In this document: one piece after another, positions 29,766 to 39,245 of the stretch | Numbering within the stretch: position 1 is the first letter of the stretch | Layout: each line of letters opens with the position of its first letter | DNA from: Thiobacillus sp. | GTDB lineage: Bacteria; Pseudomonadota; Gammaproteobacteria; Burkholderiales; Thiobacillaceae | DNA length: 64,000 nucleotides | Reading direction: 5' to 3' | Assembly: GCA_021166845.1 (NCBI GenBank) | Contig: JAJPEP010000087.1 | Span: 16,209 to 80,208 of the forward strand | Position numbers and translations under genes: made by a program | Notes under the pieces: model-generated | Told to the model about the DNA's origin: nothing | Seen by the model: only the letters and a program-made list of their open reading frames with translations | Database searches by the model: none

Positions 29766-30515
29766 ATGAAGAAAAACATGGTGTTGGGTCTGGCGGCTGG
29801 ATTGCTTGCATTGTTTTCGCTGACGGCGTTTGCCGGGCCGGTGGCGGATTATGCGCGCGAGAGGAAATGGGCGGATGAAATCGTGCCCGGACTGGTGGTG
29901 GGCGATCCGGTCTACCTGCAGACGCCGCGCGGCCACCACAAATTCCTCACACTGTTTACCCCGGCGGACACCGGCAAGGCGGCCATCGTCGTCCACGGCA
30001 TGGGCATCCACCCCGACTGGGGCATGGTCGGCACCCTGCGCACCGAACTGGCCGACCGCGGCTTTGCCACCCTGTCGATCCAGATGCCGATCCTCGCCGC
30101 CGACGCCACGGGCGAAGCCTACCCGCCGACTTTCCCCGAGGCCGCCGAGCGCATTGCCGAGGCGGTCGCGTTTCTCAAGGCCAAGGGCTACAAGCGGATT
30201 GCCATCGTTTCCCACAGCATGGGCTCGCGCATGAGCCGTGCGTATATGACCGGCAAACCCGACCCCGCCGTGAAGTCGTGGGCGAGCCTGGGCATTTCGA
30301 TCGATGACTACAAGGCCGTGAAACGGCCGATTCTCGATCTGTATGGCGACAACGACCTGCCGCAGGTGCTGGCGAACGCCGGCAAGCGCAAGCAGAGTCT
30401 GGCGACCAAGGGCTCAAGGCAGGTGATGATTGCCCGCGCCGACCATTTTTTCACCGGGCATGAGGGTGAGATGGTTGAGGCGGTGGCGGACTTTCTGAAT
30501 GCGACGTTGAAATAA
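29766..30515 (+). CDS. Exported alpha/beta hydrolase-like protein (DUF3530-like)
   Basis: A 249-residue protein with a signal peptide (MKKNMVLGLAAGLLALFSLTAFA). The mature part has an alpha/beta-hydrolase look: AAIVVHGMGIHPDW, IAIVSHSMGSRMSRAY with the nucleophile Ser at about residue 155, LDLYGDNDLPQV and a late His in ARADHFFTGHE. It is most like the DUF3530 group, whose substrates are not known. Divergent from rpfG with a 91-nt gap, so a link to the signalling locus is possible but unsupported. Confidence 0.75.
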   Translation: MKKNMVLGLAAGLLALFSLTAFAGPVADYARERKWADEIVPGLVVGDPVYLQTPRGHHKFLTLFTPADTGKAAIVVHGMGIHPDWGMVGTLRTELADRGFATLSIQMPILAADATGEAYPPTFPEAAERIAEAVAFLKAKGYKRIAIVSHSMGSRMSRAYMTGKPDPAVKSWASLGISIDDYKAVKRPILDLYGDNDLPQVLANAGKRKQSLATKGSRQVMIARADHFFTGHEGEMVEAVADFLNATLK

Positions 30516-30615
30516 AACCCTCTCCGCGAAGGACGCGAAGAGGCGCGAAGGGGTTCCTGGAATGCGACAGGCGGCTCCCAGGGTTTTCTTGGCGTTCCTT
30601 CGCGAGCTTCGCGGA
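30514..30615. repeat. Palindromic intergenic element
   Basis: Nested inverted repeats: AAAACCCT (30514-30521) with AGGGTTTT (30580-30587), and TCCGCGAAG (30523-30531) with CTTCGCGGA (30607-30615), plus internal copies of GCGAAG. It fills the gap between the convergent hydrolase and purC genes and may act as a terminator. Confidence 0.6.
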
Positions 30616-30627
30616 TAACGTCTTTAT

Positions 30628-31524
30628 TTACCCCAGCAGGCGCGACATCGCCTCGCGGTATTTCTCGCTGGTCTTTGTCACGATTTCGGGGGGCAGTTCC
30701 GGTCCCGGCGCCTGCTTGTTCCAGCCGCTCGCTTCCAGCCAGTCGCGCACGAACTGCTTGTCGAAGCTGGGCGGGTTGCTCCCGGGACGGTACTGGTCGG
30801 CCGGCCAGAAGCGCGACGAATCCGGGGTCAGCGCCTCGTCGATCCACACCAGCTGCCCTTTTTCATCCAGCCCGAATTCGAACTTGGTGTCGGCGATGAT
30901 GATGCCGCGCGTCAGCGCGTATTCCGCCGCGGCCTTGTACAGCGCGAGGCTGACGTCGCGCACCCGCTTGGACAGGTCGGCGCCGATCAGTTCGGCCATT
31001 TGTTCAAACGCGATGTTCTCGTCATGGGCGCCGACCGCTGCCTTGGTCGACGGCGTGAAGATCGGTTGCGGCAGGCGGTCGGCCTGTTTCAGCCCGGCCG
31101 GAAGCGCAATGCCGCATACCGACTGGCTGGCCTGGTATTCCTTCCAGCCCGAGCCGACCAGGTAGCCGCGCACGATGGCCTCCACCGGCAGCGCCTTGAG
31201 TTTTCTCACCACGATGGCGCGACCGGCCACCTGGTCGCGCTCGTTTTCGGCGACGACCGATTCCGGCGCGATGTCGAGCGCCTGGCTCGGCACGACGGAC
31301 TTGAGCTTGTCGAACCAGAATGCCGACACCTTCGTCAGCACGCAGCCCTTGCCGGGGATCGGCGTCGGCATCACCACGTCGAAGGCCGACAGGCGGTCGG
31401 TGGTGACGATCAGCAGTTTGTCGTCGCCGACGGCGTAGATGTCGCGCACCTTGCCGCGATGCACCAGCGGCAGGGAAGCGATGTGCGATTCGAGCAGGGG
31501 TGGGCCGAGGAGCGGTGCGGACAT
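30628..31524 (-). CDS. purC: SAICAR synthase (from internal start)
   Basis: Joins aspartate to carboxyaminoimidazole ribotide, a purine-synthesis step in the cytoplasm. From the ATG at 31524 the product is 298 residues, the normal length for the longer SAICAR synthases. Motifs: [32 protein letters not shown], the ATP/aspartate region [13 protein letters not shown], and [34 protein letters not shown]. The same frame is open upstream into the permease. A TATAAT hexamer lies on the minus strand at 31560-31555, 31 nt before this ATG, suggesting independent transcription; no good -35 was found. Sits beside purM-purN. Confidence 0.92.
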   Translation of the reverse strand: MSAPLLGPPLLESHIASLPLVHRGKVRDIYAVGDDKLLIVTTDRLSAFDVVMPTPIPGKGCVLTKVSAFWFDKLKSVVPSQALDIAPESVVAENERDQVAGRAIVVRKLKALPVEAIVRGYLVGSGWKEYQASQSVCGIALPAGLKQADRLPQPIFTPSTKAAVGAHDENIAFEQMAELIGADLSKRVRDVSLALYKAAAEYALTRGIIIADTKFEFGLDEKGQLVWIDEALTPDSSRFWPADQYRPGSNPPSFDKQFVRDWLEASGWNKQAPGPELPPEIVTKTSEKYREAMSRLLG

Positions 31525-32613
31525 GGCAGATGAGGCAGGATCGGAAGAGCCGGCATTATAGCCGCCGCGATAAAGCTCGCTCTGCTCGTATACGCCGCGC
31601 AGCTCGCGCAGCGCCACCAGCAGCACCGCCGCCAGCGGCACCGCCAGGAGCACGCCGACAAATCCGAACAACTGGCCGAATGCGGCCAGGGCGAAGATGA
31701 CGGCCACCGGATGCAGGCCGACTCGTTCACCGACGATGCGCGGGGTGATCACGTAGCCTTCGAAGAGCTGGCCGACCATGAATATTCCTGCCACCCAGGC
31801 CACCCCGATCCAGTCGGCAAACTGCAACAGCGCCACCAGCAAGGCCAGCGTCAGGCCCAGGCCGATTCCGAGAAAAGGCACGAAGGACAGCAGTCCGGTG
31901 AGAATGCCGATCGGCAGGGCGTAGTCGAGACCCAGCACCCACAGTGCAATGCCGTGATACAGCGCGAGGATGGTCATGACCGCCAGCTGCCCGCGCATGA
32001 ATTCGCCGACCACCGCGTCCATCGCGCGTGCCACGCGGGTGACACGCCCTGTCCAGGCACGCGGCACCAGCTCGGCGACGCGCGCCACCATCACGTCCCA
32101 GTCCTTCAGCAGATAAAACATCACGACCGGAATCAGCAGCAGGTTGACCAGCACGCCCAGGACGGCAAGCGCGCCGGTTTGCAGGCTGGGCAGCCAGTTG
32201 GCGCTGTTTTCGGTCGCCTGTTCGGTCAGCCAGCTTTTGAGCGCATCGAGATTGGGGGCGATGGCGATGCCGAGGGTCTGCTGCAGCCAGGGCAGGAAGC
32301 GGGTTTGCAGCAGGTCGAGGGTGGCCGGGAGGCGTTGGCTCAGTTCGGCAAACTGGCCTTGAAACAGGGGCAGGGCAATCAGGACCAGGCCAAAGACGGC
32401 GAGTCCGGCCAGCACGATCACCGCAACGGTTCCGGCGACGCGCGACCAGCCGTGCGCTTCCAGGCGGTCGACCAGCGGGTCGAAGATGTAGGCGAGCAGA
32501 GCGCCGGCCAGGAAGGGGGTGAGAATGGGGCCCAGCAGATAGATCAGCCCGCCCGTGACGAGCAGCACGGAGAGCGCGAGCCAGGGGAGGTGGAACGGGC
32601 GGGGAGTCGACAT
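30628..32613 (-). CDS. PerM/AI-2E-family permease reading in frame into PurC
   Basis: The frame starting at ATG 32613 encodes a PerM-type permease (about residues 1-363) and continues with no stop through the whole of purC, for 661 residues. The permease part has about eight hydrophobic helices and the family motifs [41 protein letters not shown], and [14 protein letters not shown]; family members move autoinducer-2, ions or act as Na+/H+ antiporters. Normal members end soon after the last helix (here [19 protein letters not shown]). The linker [15 protein letters not shown] leads directly to the PurC Met. Either a true fusion exists, or the permease stop was lost and purC is also started internally. 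Divergent from purM. Confidence 0.8.
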   Translation of the reverse strand: MSTPRPFHLPWLALSVLLVTGGLIYLLGPILTPFLAGALLAYIFDPLVDRLEAHGWSRVAGTVAVIVLAGLAVFGLVLIALPLFQGQFAELSQRLPATLDLLQTRFLPWLQQTLGIAIAPNLDALKSWLTEQATENSANWLPSLQTGALAVLGVLVNLLLIPVVMFYLLKDWDVMVARVAELVPRAWTGRVTRVARAMDAVVGEFMRGQLAVMTILALYHGIALWVLGLDYALPIGILTGLLSFVPFLGIGLGLTLALLVALLQFADWIGVAWVAGIFMVGQLFEGYVITPRIVGERVGLHPVAVIFALAAFGQLFGFVGVLLAVPLAAVLLVALRELRGVYEQSELYRGGYNAGSSDPASSAMSAPLLGPPLLESHIASLPLVHRGKVRDIYAVGDDKLLIVTTDRLSAFDVVMPTPIPGKGCVLTKVSAFWFDKLKSVVPSQALDIAPESVVAENERDQVAGRAIVVRKLKALPVEAIVRGYLVGSGWKEYQASQSVCGIALPAGLKQADRLPQPIFTPSTKAAVGAHDENIAFEQMAELIGADLSKRVRDVSLALYKAAAEYALTRGIIIADTKFEFGLDEKGQLVWIDEALTPDSSRFWPADQYRPGSNPPSFDKQFVRDWLEASGWNKQAPGPELPPEIVTKTSEKYREAMSRLLG

Positions 32614-32654
32614 AGGCGGTAAAATACCGCACTTTTTGCATTCTGGAGCCGGGC

Positions 32655-33683
32655 GTGTCATCCATTTCCTATAAAGACGCCGGCGTCGACATCGACGCCG
32701 GCGATGCGCTGGTCGAGCGTATCAAGCCGCTGGCCAGGCGCACCATGCGCCCCGAAGTGCTGACGGGTATCGGCGGCTTCGGCGCGCTGGTCGAGATTTC
32801 GAAGAAATTCAGGGAGCCGGTGCTGGTTTCCGGCACCGACGGCGTCGGCACCAAACTCAAGCTGGCGTTCGAGCTGAACCGCCATGACACCGTCGGCATC
32901 GACCTGGTGGCAATGAGCGTCAATGACATCCTGGTGCAGGGCGCCGAGCCGCTGTTCTTTCTCGATTACTTCGCCTGCGGCAAGCTCACCCTCGACACCG
33001 CGGAAGCGGTGATCGCCGGCATCGCCACCGGCTGCGAGCAGGCCGGATGCGCGCTGATCGGCGGCGAAACCGCCGAGATGCCCGGCATGTATCCGGAAGG
33101 CGAGTACGACCTGGCCGGCTTCGCCGTCGGCGTGGTGGAAAAATCGAAAGTCATCGGCGGCCAGGGCATCGTCGCGGGCGACGTGGTGCTGGGGCTGGCG
33201 TCTTCCGGCGCGCATTCCAACGGCTATTCGCTGGTCCGCAAGCTGATCGATGTGTCGGGCATCGACCTCGGGTCGGACTTCCACGGCCGTCCGCTTGCCG
33301 ACGCCGTGATGGCGCCGACGCGGATTTACGTCAAGCCCGTGCTTTCGCTGCTGGAAAAGCTCAGCGTCAAGGGCATGGCGCACATCACCGGCGGCGGCAT
33401 CACCGGCAACCTGCCGCGCTGCCTGCCCGAGAGCGTCGCCGCACGCGTCGATCCGGCCAGCTGGACGCGCCCGCCGCTGTTCGACTGGCTGCAGCAGGCC
33501 GGCAACGTCGATTCGGCCGAAATGCTGCGCACCTTCAACTGCGGCATCGGCCTGTGCGTCGTGGTGGCCGCAAGCGACGCCGCAGCGGCAATGGCGCACC
33601 TCACGGCAAGCGGCGAGACCGTGTGGCGCATCGGCGAAATCGTCGCCCGCCCCGATGGCGCGGAGCAGGTGATTTATTCGTGA
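32655..33683 (+). CDS. purM: Phosphoribosylformylglycinamidine cyclo-ligase
   Basis: Closes the imidazole ring to form aminoimidazole ribotide. 342 residues with the AIR synthetase signatures: [77 protein letters not shown], and [13 protein letters not shown]. The start is GTG at 32655, with TGGAG 8 nt before it. Its stop overlaps the purN start (GTGA), so the two are translated together. Confidence 0.97.
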   Translation: MSSISYKDAGVDIDAGDALVERIKPLARRTMRPEVLTGIGGFGALVEISKKFREPVLVSGTDGVGTKLKLAFELNRHDTVGIDLVAMSVNDILVQGAEPLFFLDYFACGKLTLDTAEAVIAGIATGCEQAGCALIGGETAEMPGMYPEGEYDLAGFAVGVVEKSKVIGGQGIVAGDVVLGLASSGAHSNGYSLVRKLIDVSGIDLGSDFHGRPLADAVMAPTRIYVKPVLSLLEKLSVKGMAHITGGGITGNLPRCLPESVAARVDPASWTRPPLFDWLQQAGNVDSAEMLRTFNCGIGLCVVVAASDAAAAMAHLTASGETVWRIGEIVARPDGAEQVIYS

Positions 33684-34312
33684 GTTGCCGCGTCGTCGTG
33701 CTGCTGTCCGGGCGCGGCAGCAACTTTCAGGCGATTGCGGAGGCACGGCTGCCGATTGAAATTGTCGCCGTCATCAGCAACCGGCCCCATGCCGCGGGGC
33801 TGGACTATGCGCGTACGCACGGCCTCGCCGCAATTGCGCTCGACCACACCGCACACCCCGACCGCGCAGCCTTCGACGCCCTGCTGGCCGAGGAAATCGA
33901 GCGTCACCGGCCCGATCTGGTGGTGCTGGCGGGCTACATGCGCATCCTCAGCCCGGCCTTCATCGCGCGCTTCGAGGGCCGCCTGCTGAACATCCATCCC
34001 TCGCTGCTGCCGATGTTCCAAGGGCTGAAAACCCATGAGCGCGCGCTCGCGGAAGGGGTCAAGATCCACGGCTGCACGGTGCATTTCGTCACCGCCGATC
34101 TCGATCATGGCCCCATCGTCATCCAGGCCGCGGTGCCGGTGCGCGCGGACGATACCCCCGACACGCTGGCGGCGCGGGTGCTGCGGCAGGAACACCGCAT
34201 CTATCCCCAAGCCGTCCGCTGGTTCGCCGAAGGGCGACTGGAAATAAACCGCGGCCGGGTAAACTTGAAGGACGATCCGACGTCACAGTCTGTGTTTCCC
34301 GCCGGAATGTGA
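33680..34312 (+). CDS. purN: Phosphoribosylglycinamide formyltransferase
   Basis: Adds a formyl group from formyl-tetrahydrofolate to GAR. 210 residues starting at GTG 33680 overlapping the purM stop. Signatures: [40 protein letters not shown], the catalytic [12 protein letters not shown] (Asn and His), and [20 protein letters not shown] with catalytic Asp. Downstream DUF3108 gene begins 2 nt after the stop. Confidence 0.96.
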   Translation: MSCRVVVLLSGRGSNFQAIAEARLPIEIVAVISNRPHAAGLDYARTHGLAAIALDHTAHPDRAAFDALLAEEIERHRPDLVVLAGYMRILSPAFIARFEGRLLNIHPSLLPMFQGLKTHERALAEGVKIHGCTVHFVTADLDHGPIVIQAAVPVRADDTPDTLAARVLRQEHRIYPQAVRWFAEGRLEINRGRVNLKDDPTSQSVFPAGM

Positions 34313-34314
34313 TC

Positions 34315-35010
34315 ATGCTCAAGACCCTGCTTCTTGCGGCCGGCCTGTTCGCCGCCGCAGCCCAGGCGGCCCCGCAGCAAATGAACCTGGTGTACGACCT
34401 CTACCGCAACGGCCATAAACTCGGCCAGGTGACCGACATCTTCATCCGCAACGGCAGCCGCTACACCCTCACCAGCGAAACGCGTGCGGACGGCCCGCTG
34501 AAAATGCTGTGGCCGGGCGTCATCCGCCTCGAAAGCACAGGCCTGGTCACCCGCCAGGGCCTGCTCCCCACGCAATTCCGGCATGCCCGCAGCGATGCGC
34601 CGCACAAGCTGGCGACCGCGCGCCTCGACTGGAAGCAGCGCAGCATCGCCTGGCAGTACAAGGGCGATTCGTGGACCGTCGACGGCTTGCAGAATGGCAC
34701 GCAGGATCAGCTGTCGCAGGTGTACCAGTTCATGTTCGCCCCCAGCCTGCCCGCCGACTACAGCCTGCAGGTGGTGAGCGGGCGCGATCTCAACGACTAT
34801 CGCTATGTGAAAAGCGAGGGCGGCAAGCTGCAGACCCCCTTGGGCGCATTGGCCACCCGCCAATACCGGCGCATCACGAAAAAACCCGATGAAAAAACCA
34901 TCACCGTGTGGATCGCCCCCGCGCGCGATAACCTCCCGGTGCAAATCCGGGTGAGCGAAGACGGCGTCACCCTCGAGCAGCGCCTGGTGCGTGCCAGCGT
35001 CAAGGACTAG
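34315..35010 (+). CDS. DUF3108 protein, exported
   Basis: A 231-residue protein with signal peptide (MLKTLLLAAGLFAAAAQA) and a DUF3108 beta-rich domain: NLVYDLYRNGHKLGQVTDIF, RYTLTSETRADGPLKML, and KTITVWIAPARDNLPVQIRVSEDG. Likely periplasmic; function unknown. Second DUF3108 gene follows after 5 nt. In related bacteria a DUF3108 pair commonly sits behind purN (recollection, not checked). The ATG at 34315 is preferred over GTG 34309. Confidence 0.85.
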   Translation: MLKTLLLAAGLFAAAAQAAPQQMNLVYDLYRNGHKLGQVTDIFIRNGSRYTLTSETRADGPLKMLWPGVIRLESTGLVTRQGLLPTQFRHARSDAPHKLATARLDWKQRSIAWQYKGDSWTVDGLQNGTQDQLSQVYQFMFAPSLPADYSLQVVSGRDLNDYRYVKSEGGKLQTPLGALATRQYRRITKKPDEKTITVWIAPARDNLPVQIRVSEDGVTLEQRLVRASVKD

Positions 35011-35015
35011 CTGCG

Positions 35016-36032
35016 ATGGGGCGCGGCGCTCGCCCATGGTGGCTGGCTCTGGCGGGATCGCTGCTGCTGCATGGTGCGCTGCTTGGGAGGCTGTCCTGGC
35101 CCCTGCCGCAGTGGCAGGCCCAACCCGAATCGCTTCCCATCGAGGTGCGGATGATGCCGGCGCCGCCTGTCGCGGCGCCGCGCCCTTCGGTGAAACCTCC
35201 TGTTCCGCCATCGCGCCCCAAGCCTGCCCCATTGCCTGAACCGGTCGAAAATGTCAAAGAGGCGGCCATCCCGGAAGTCGCCGCTGACGTCGCCATGGCC
35301 GCGCCGCCCGATGAACTACCGGTCGAAATACCCGGGCTTGAACCGGAGCCGGCGAGCCCGTCCGCAGCAGAGGCCGAGCCGGCAGCGCCCCCGCTGAACC
35401 CGCTGCCGCCGCGCCTTGACCTGCGTTTCCAGGTGCGCTATGGGCTGGCCAGGGGCGAACAGACATTGGTGTGGATCAACGAAGGCGATCGCTACACGAT
35501 CACCAGCGTGGCCGGCGCCACCGGCCTTGCAGGCGTGTTTTATCATGGCCGCTTCGTGCAGACCAGCCGCGGCCGCATTGCCCCGGGCGGCCTGGTGCCG
35601 GAAGAATTCTGGGATCAGCGCGGCGACAAGCGCAGCAGCGCGCGCTTCAACGCGGCCAGCGGCCGTCTCACCTTACATCCGGCCAAAGGTGCGCCGCGCC
35701 ATTTTTCATATACCGGCGACGTGCAGGACGCGCTGAGCCTTATTTTCCAGATGGCGCTGACCGCCCCGCCCTCGGGCGAACAGCTGGACTACGCGGTGTT
35801 CAACGGCAAAAAGCTGCGCCACTATACGTACGATGTGCGCGGCGAAGAAATTCTGGAGACCGCGCTCGGTCCGCTCCGAACGCTGCACCTCGCACGCAAG
35901 ACCGGGGATGACGGCCGCTTCGAAATCTGGCTCGCCATCGACCGGCATTACCTGCCGGTGCGCGTGCTGCGGGTCGAGGAATCCGGTGCGGAAGGCGAAA
36001 TGGCGATCCGGGCGATCGATTTTCCGGAATAG
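35016..36032 (+). CDS. DUF3108 protein with N-terminal anchor and proline-rich spacer
   Basis: A 338-residue protein: one N-terminal membrane helix (WLALAGSLLLHGALLGRLSW), then a long Pro/Ala/Glu region (about residues 40-130, for example PPVAAPRPSVKPPVPP and PLPEPVENV) like the periplasm-spanning arm of TonB, then a DUF3108 domain (DLRFQVRYGLARGEQTLVWIN, LVPEEFWDQRGDKRSSARF, HLARKTGDDGRFEIWLAIDRHYLPVR). It probably reaches across the periplasm from the inner membrane. Function unknown; it pairs with the shorter DUF3108 protein before it. Confidence 0.82.
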   Translation: MGRGARPWWLALAGSLLLHGALLGRLSWPLPQWQAQPESLPIEVRMMPAPPVAAPRPSVKPPVPPSRPKPAPLPEPVENVKEAAIPEVAADVAMAAPPDELPVEIPGLEPEPASPSAAEAEPAAPPLNPLPPRLDLRFQVRYGLARGEQTLVWINEGDRYTITSVAGATGLAGVFYHGRFVQTSRGRIAPGGLVPEEFWDQRGDKRSSARFNAASGRLTLHPAKGAPRHFSYTGDVQDALSLIFQMALTAPPSGEQLDYAVFNGKKLRHYTYDVRGEEILETALGPLRTLHLARKTGDDGRFEIWLAIDRHYLPVRVLRVEESGAEGEMAIRAIDFPE

Positions 36033-36141
36033 GGGGGCGCAGCAGGGCGCTGCCGCCGACGACTTGCACGGGTTGCCGCCAGGATTCAAAACAAGGCCCG
36101 CAGTTGTAAGGTGTGCCATGCGCACCATTTTTGAATACCGC

Positions 36142-36540
36142 GTGCACGGAGTGCACCCTACTCGCCGATGCCGCCCCGCCCAGTTATCCGTAGGGTGCAC
36201 TCCGTGCACCGATCGGGCAGGGGCGGGGTCGGAAGCGTGGTTTGGTGCGCGCACGTGGGACCGTTTTGGATACCCGTCTCGGAGCCTTCTCCCATCCGCA
36301 ATCGCATATCGCGCAGGTGCTGGAAGGTGCACGGAGTGCACCCTACTCGCCGATGCCGCCACACCCAGTTATTCGTAGGGTGCACTTCGTGCACCGATCG
36401 GGCAGGGGCGGGGTCGGAAGCGTGGTTCGGTGCGCACACGTGGGACCGTTTTGGGCGCCCCGTCTCGGCTCCTTCGCCCACCAGCAATCGCATGTCGCGC
36501 AGGTGCTGGAAGGTGCGCGGAGCGCACCCTACTCGCCGAT
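36142..36540. repeat. About 185-bp tandem repeat carrying GTAG palindromes (5 units)
   Basis: Two full copies (36142-36326 and 36327-36512) and the start of a third (from 36513). Each copy opens with an inverted pair of REP palindromes (36142-36161 with 36190-36210; 36326-36346 with 36375-36395), each pair separated by about 28 nt, followed by about 115 bp of unique sequence shared by the copies. A fifth palindrome (36512-36532) lies at the end. The array fills the gap between the convergent DUF3108 and DUF192 genes; 36033-36141 contains nothing recognised. Confidence 0.85.
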
Positions 36541-36996
36541 TACCTGCCGCGGCCCGACCGGGATGCCGGTGACCCGCGTGCCGGGTTTGATGCCCTTGCC
36601 GCGAAATGCGCCCTGCGGCACTTCGAGCGCGTAGCGTACCGGGGTTTGCGGGCAGCGGGCGCCCAGGGTCTGTGGTTGCATGTCCTCGATGTTGACGATG
36701 GCGCCGTCGTCGGCGAGGAAGGCGATCGACAGCGGGATGAGGGTGTTTTTCATCCAGAAGCAGTGTCTGTCCTTTTTCGGGAAGATGAACAGCATGCCGG
36801 CATTGTCATCGAGATGCGTGCGTTCCATCAGGCCCCTCATCTGTTGCTGCGGGGTGCGGGCGACTTCGACTTCAAAGACATGCGCGCCGGCCTGAAGCTT
36901 GGTTCGCGGGGCGGGCGAGGCGGCTGTCGCGGCCAGCGAGGCGGCCGCGAGCAGCGCGGCGAGGGTTGTCCGAAGCCGAAGCCTAGAGGACTGCAC
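36529..36996 (-). CDS. DUF192 protein, exported
   Basis: A 155-residue DUF192 protein with a signal-like N-terminus ([19 protein letters not shown]). The domain follows the family pattern: VEVARTPQQQMRGLMERTHLDDNAGMLFIF, HCFWMKNTLIPLSIAFLADDGAIV, and ALEVPQGAFRGKGIKPG. Function unknown. The start is GTG at 36996, overlapping the end of purK. The stop codon TAG lies inside a REP palindrome (GTAG foot at 36529-36532), so the 3' end of the gene has been set by the repeat. Confidence 0.85.
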   Translation of the reverse strand: MQSSRLRLRTTLAALLAAASLAATAASPAPRTKLQAGAHVFEVEVARTPQQQMRGLMERTHLDDNAGMLFIFPKKDRHCFWMKNTLIPLSIAFLADDGAIVNIEDMQPQTLGARCPQTPVRYALEVPQGAFRGKGIKPGTRVTGIPVGPRQVIGE

Positions 36997-38119
36997 GCAT
37001 TTTCTCCGCCAGCGCCAGCGCGGCGGGCAGGTTGGCGTCGAGCACGTTGAAGTGGCCCATCTTGCGCCCCGGCCGCGCGGCTTCCTTGCCGTACAGGTGC
37101 AGCTTGATGTTGTCATGCGCGAGCAGCGCGTCCCAGTGCGGCCCGCCGTCGTGCCAGCGGTCGCCGAGGATATTGACCATCGCAACCGGCGACAGCAGGC
37201 GGGTATCGCCGAGCGGCAGGCCGCACAGCGCGCGCACCTGCTGTTCGAACTGGTTGGTGACGCAGGCGTCCAGCGTGTAGTGGCCGGAGTTGTGCGGGCG
37301 CGGGGCGATTTCGTTGATCATCAGCCGGCCATCGGCGACGAAGAACTCGACCGCCATCACGCCGACGTAGCCGAGCTTGTCGGCCACCGCGCGCGCCATC
37401 TCGCGCGCCTGTTGCGAGAGGCTGTCGGGCACGCGGGCGGGGACGATGGAGATGTCGAGAATGCCGTTGTCGTGGCGATTTTCGGCGACCGGGAACAGCG
37501 CGCATTCGCCGGCGTCGCTGCGCGCCAGCACCACCGATACTTCAAGTTCGAGCTGGACGAAGCCTTCCAGCACGCAGGGCTGGCCGCCGAATTCGCGGAA
37601 CGCGGCGCGTGCCTCTTCCAGCGTGCCGACCCGGGCCTGGCCCTTGCCGTCGTAACCGAAGCGCGAGACCTTCAACAGCGCCGGCGCGCCGGTCGCCGCC
37701 AGCGCGGCGTCGAGGTCGGCTTCGCTGGCGACCAGCGCGAACGGCGCGGTGGCGAAGCCGTGCTCGCGCAGCCAGGTTTTCTCGTGGCTGCGGTCCTGCG
37801 CGATGGCGACCGATGCTGCCCCGGGGGACACCCGGCAATGGTTCGCCAGCTCGATCAGGCTGGCGGCGGGAACATTCTCGAATTCGGTGGTGACGGCGGC
37901 GCAGGCGGCGCCGAGCTGCCGCAGGGCGCCGTGGTCGGTGTAGTCGGCCTGCAGGTGGACGTCGGCCATTTTCCCCGCGGGACTGGCGAAATCGGGGTCG
38001 AGCACCATGACCTTGTAGCCCATGGTGCGCGCGGCGATGGTGAACATGCGGCCGAGCTGGCCGCCGCCGAGGATGCCGAGGGTCGTGCCGGGCAGGATGG
38101 GCAGCGGCTTACTCGACAT
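36983..38119 (-). CDS. purK: N5-carboxyaminoimidazole ribonucleotide synthase
   Basis: ATP-grasp enzyme that carboxylates AIR with bicarbonate. 378 residues: [95 protein letters not shown]. Starts at ATG 38119, overlapping the end of purE by 11 nt; gene order purE-purK is standard. Confidence 0.97.
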   Translation of the reverse strand: MSSKPLPILPGTTLGILGGGQLGRMFTIAARTMGYKVMVLDPDFASPAGKMADVHLQADYTDHGALRQLGAACAAVTTEFENVPAASLIELANHCRVSPGAASVAIAQDRSHEKTWLREHGFATAPFALVASEADLDAALAATGAPALLKVSRFGYDGKGQARVGTLEEARAAFREFGGQPCVLEGFVQLELEVSVVLARSDAGECALFPVAENRHDNGILDISIVPARVPDSLSQQAREMARAVADKLGYVGVMAVEFFVADGRLMINEIAPRPHNSGHYTLDACVTNQFEQQVRALCGLPLGDTRLLSPVAMVNILGDRWHDGGPHWDALLAHDNIKLHLYGKEAARPGRKMGHFNVLDANLPAALALAEKMRAVL

Positions 38120-38606
38120 CGGGCAGGTCCATCGCCAGCACCGAGTCCGACTGGCCGCGGCGAAAGTCGTTGAGCTGCGCCGCCAGGCCATTGTCGTACC
38201 GGGCGATCAGCGCCGCCGCGAACAGCGCCGCGTTGGCCGCGCCGGCCTCGCCGATGGCAAAGGTGGCGACCGGAATGCCCTTCGGCATCTGCACGATGGA
38301 GAGCAGCGAATCCATGCCCTTGAGGTATTTCGACGGCACCGGCACGCCGAGCACCGGCACGATGGTCTTGGCGGCGATCATCCCGGGCAGGTGGGCGGCG
38401 CCGCCGGCGCCCGCGATGATCGCCTTGAGGCCGCGTGCTTCCGCGGTCGAGGCGTAGTCGTACAGCAGATCCGGGGTGCGGTGCGCCGACACCACCCTGG
38501 TTTCGTACGAGATGCCCAGCTGCTTCAGCAGCATCGCCGCATGCTTCATCACCTCCCAGTCGCTGGAAGACCCCATCACCACTCCCCCCTGAGGCGCGTT
38601 CATCAT
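38109..38606 (-). CDS. purE: N5-carboxyaminoimidazole ribonucleotide mutase
   Basis: Moves the carboxyl group from N5 to C4 of carboxyaminoimidazole ribotide, downstream of PurK. 165 residues with the class I signature [39 protein letters not shown], and [19 protein letters not shown] carrying the catalytic His. [17 protein letters not shown] loop is seen as [19 protein letters not shown]. Confidence 0.97.
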   Translation of the reverse strand: MMNAPQGGVVMGSSSDWEVMKHAAMLLKQLGISYETRVVSAHRTPDLLYDYASTAEARGLKAIIAGAGGAAHLPGMIAAKTIVPVLGVPVPSKYLKGMDSLLSIVQMPKGIPVATFAIGEAGAANAALFAAALIARYDNGLAAQLNDFRRGQSDSVLAMDLPDVE

Positions 38607-38697
38607 GCCGACCCTTGCAATGCGAAAGGCGGCATTTTAACAGGGGTGTTGGCGCGCGGATTCCCTACAATGGCGCGTGCATTTCTGGATGACGACC

Positions 38698-39045
38698 ATG
38701 CCCGCTTCCCTGCAAACCCTGATCCTGCTCACGCTTTCCAACGTTTTCAGGACGTTTGCCTGGTATGCGCACCTGAAGGACATAAACAATCAGCCCTGGG
38801 TGATCGCCGCCTTCGCCAGCTGGGGCATCGCCCTGTTCGAGTATCTGCTGCAGGTTCCGGCCAACCGCATCGGTTTCACGGTCATGAGCCTGCCGCAGCT
38901 CAAGATCATGCAGGAAGTCATCGCGCTGTCGGTGTTCGTGCCGTTCGCGGTGCTGTACATGAAGGTGGAACTGAAATGGGATTTCCTGTGGGCGGCGCTG
39001 TGCCTCGTCGGGGCGGTGTACTTCATGTTCCGCGAGCCGGTGTAG
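38698..39045 (+). CDS. DUF486/DMT-family small membrane protein
   Basis: A 115-residue membrane protein with four hydrophobic helices (TLILLTLSNVFRTFAWYAHL, WVIAAFASWGIALFEYLLQV, IALSVFVPFAVLYMKV, FLWAALCLVGAVYFMF). Conserved VFRTFAWYAHLK and PANRIGFTVMSLPQLKIMQE mark the DUF486 family, related to drug/metabolite transporters. Function not established. Start uncertain among in-frame codons at 38677, 38689 and 38698; the last gives the usual N-terminus. Confidence 0.85.
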   Translation: MPASLQTLILLTLSNVFRTFAWYAHLKDINNQPWVIAAFASWGIALFEYLLQVPANRIGFTVMSLPQLKIMQEVIALSVFVPFAVLYMKVELKWDFLWAALCLVGAVYFMFREPV

Positions 39046-39108
39046 CGGACGCCAAACCATCGCGGCGTGGACGCCGCTTACCCACAAAACTCCCGCCGGC
39101 CATCACTT

Positions 39109-39130
39109 GTAGGAGGGGCTTTAGCCCCGA
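39109..39130. repeat. Single REP-like palindrome of another type (GTAG foot)
   Basis: GTAG-GA-GGGGC-TTTA-GCCCC-GA. It shares the GTAG foot with the 36-46 kb family but has a different stem. Located downstream of the DUF486 gene. Confidence 0.55.
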
Positions 39131-39200
39131 TGGGCCACCCAGATCGCGGCTGAACCCACGAGCATGCAGAAGCGCCTTCCAGGGCGCGAACCCCCCAACA

Positions 39201-39227
39201 AAACGCCCCGCACAGGGCGGGGCGTTT
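39201..39227 (-). terminator. Terminator downstream of the DsrC/TusE gene
   Basis: AAACGCCCCG and CGGGGCGTTT form a perfect 10-bp stem with a 7-nt loop. Read on the minus strand it is followed by a TTTTG end; on the plus strand by TTT. It lies 18 nt beyond the dsrC-like stop codon. Confidence 0.75.
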
Positions 39228-39245
39228 CGATGCGGCGGGATGCGC

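Noticed and set aside
36142..36540. Possible CRISPR array
   Set aside because: Units are about 185 bp with two palindromes each and the interval sequence is itself repeated, so there are no unique spacers; no cas genes.
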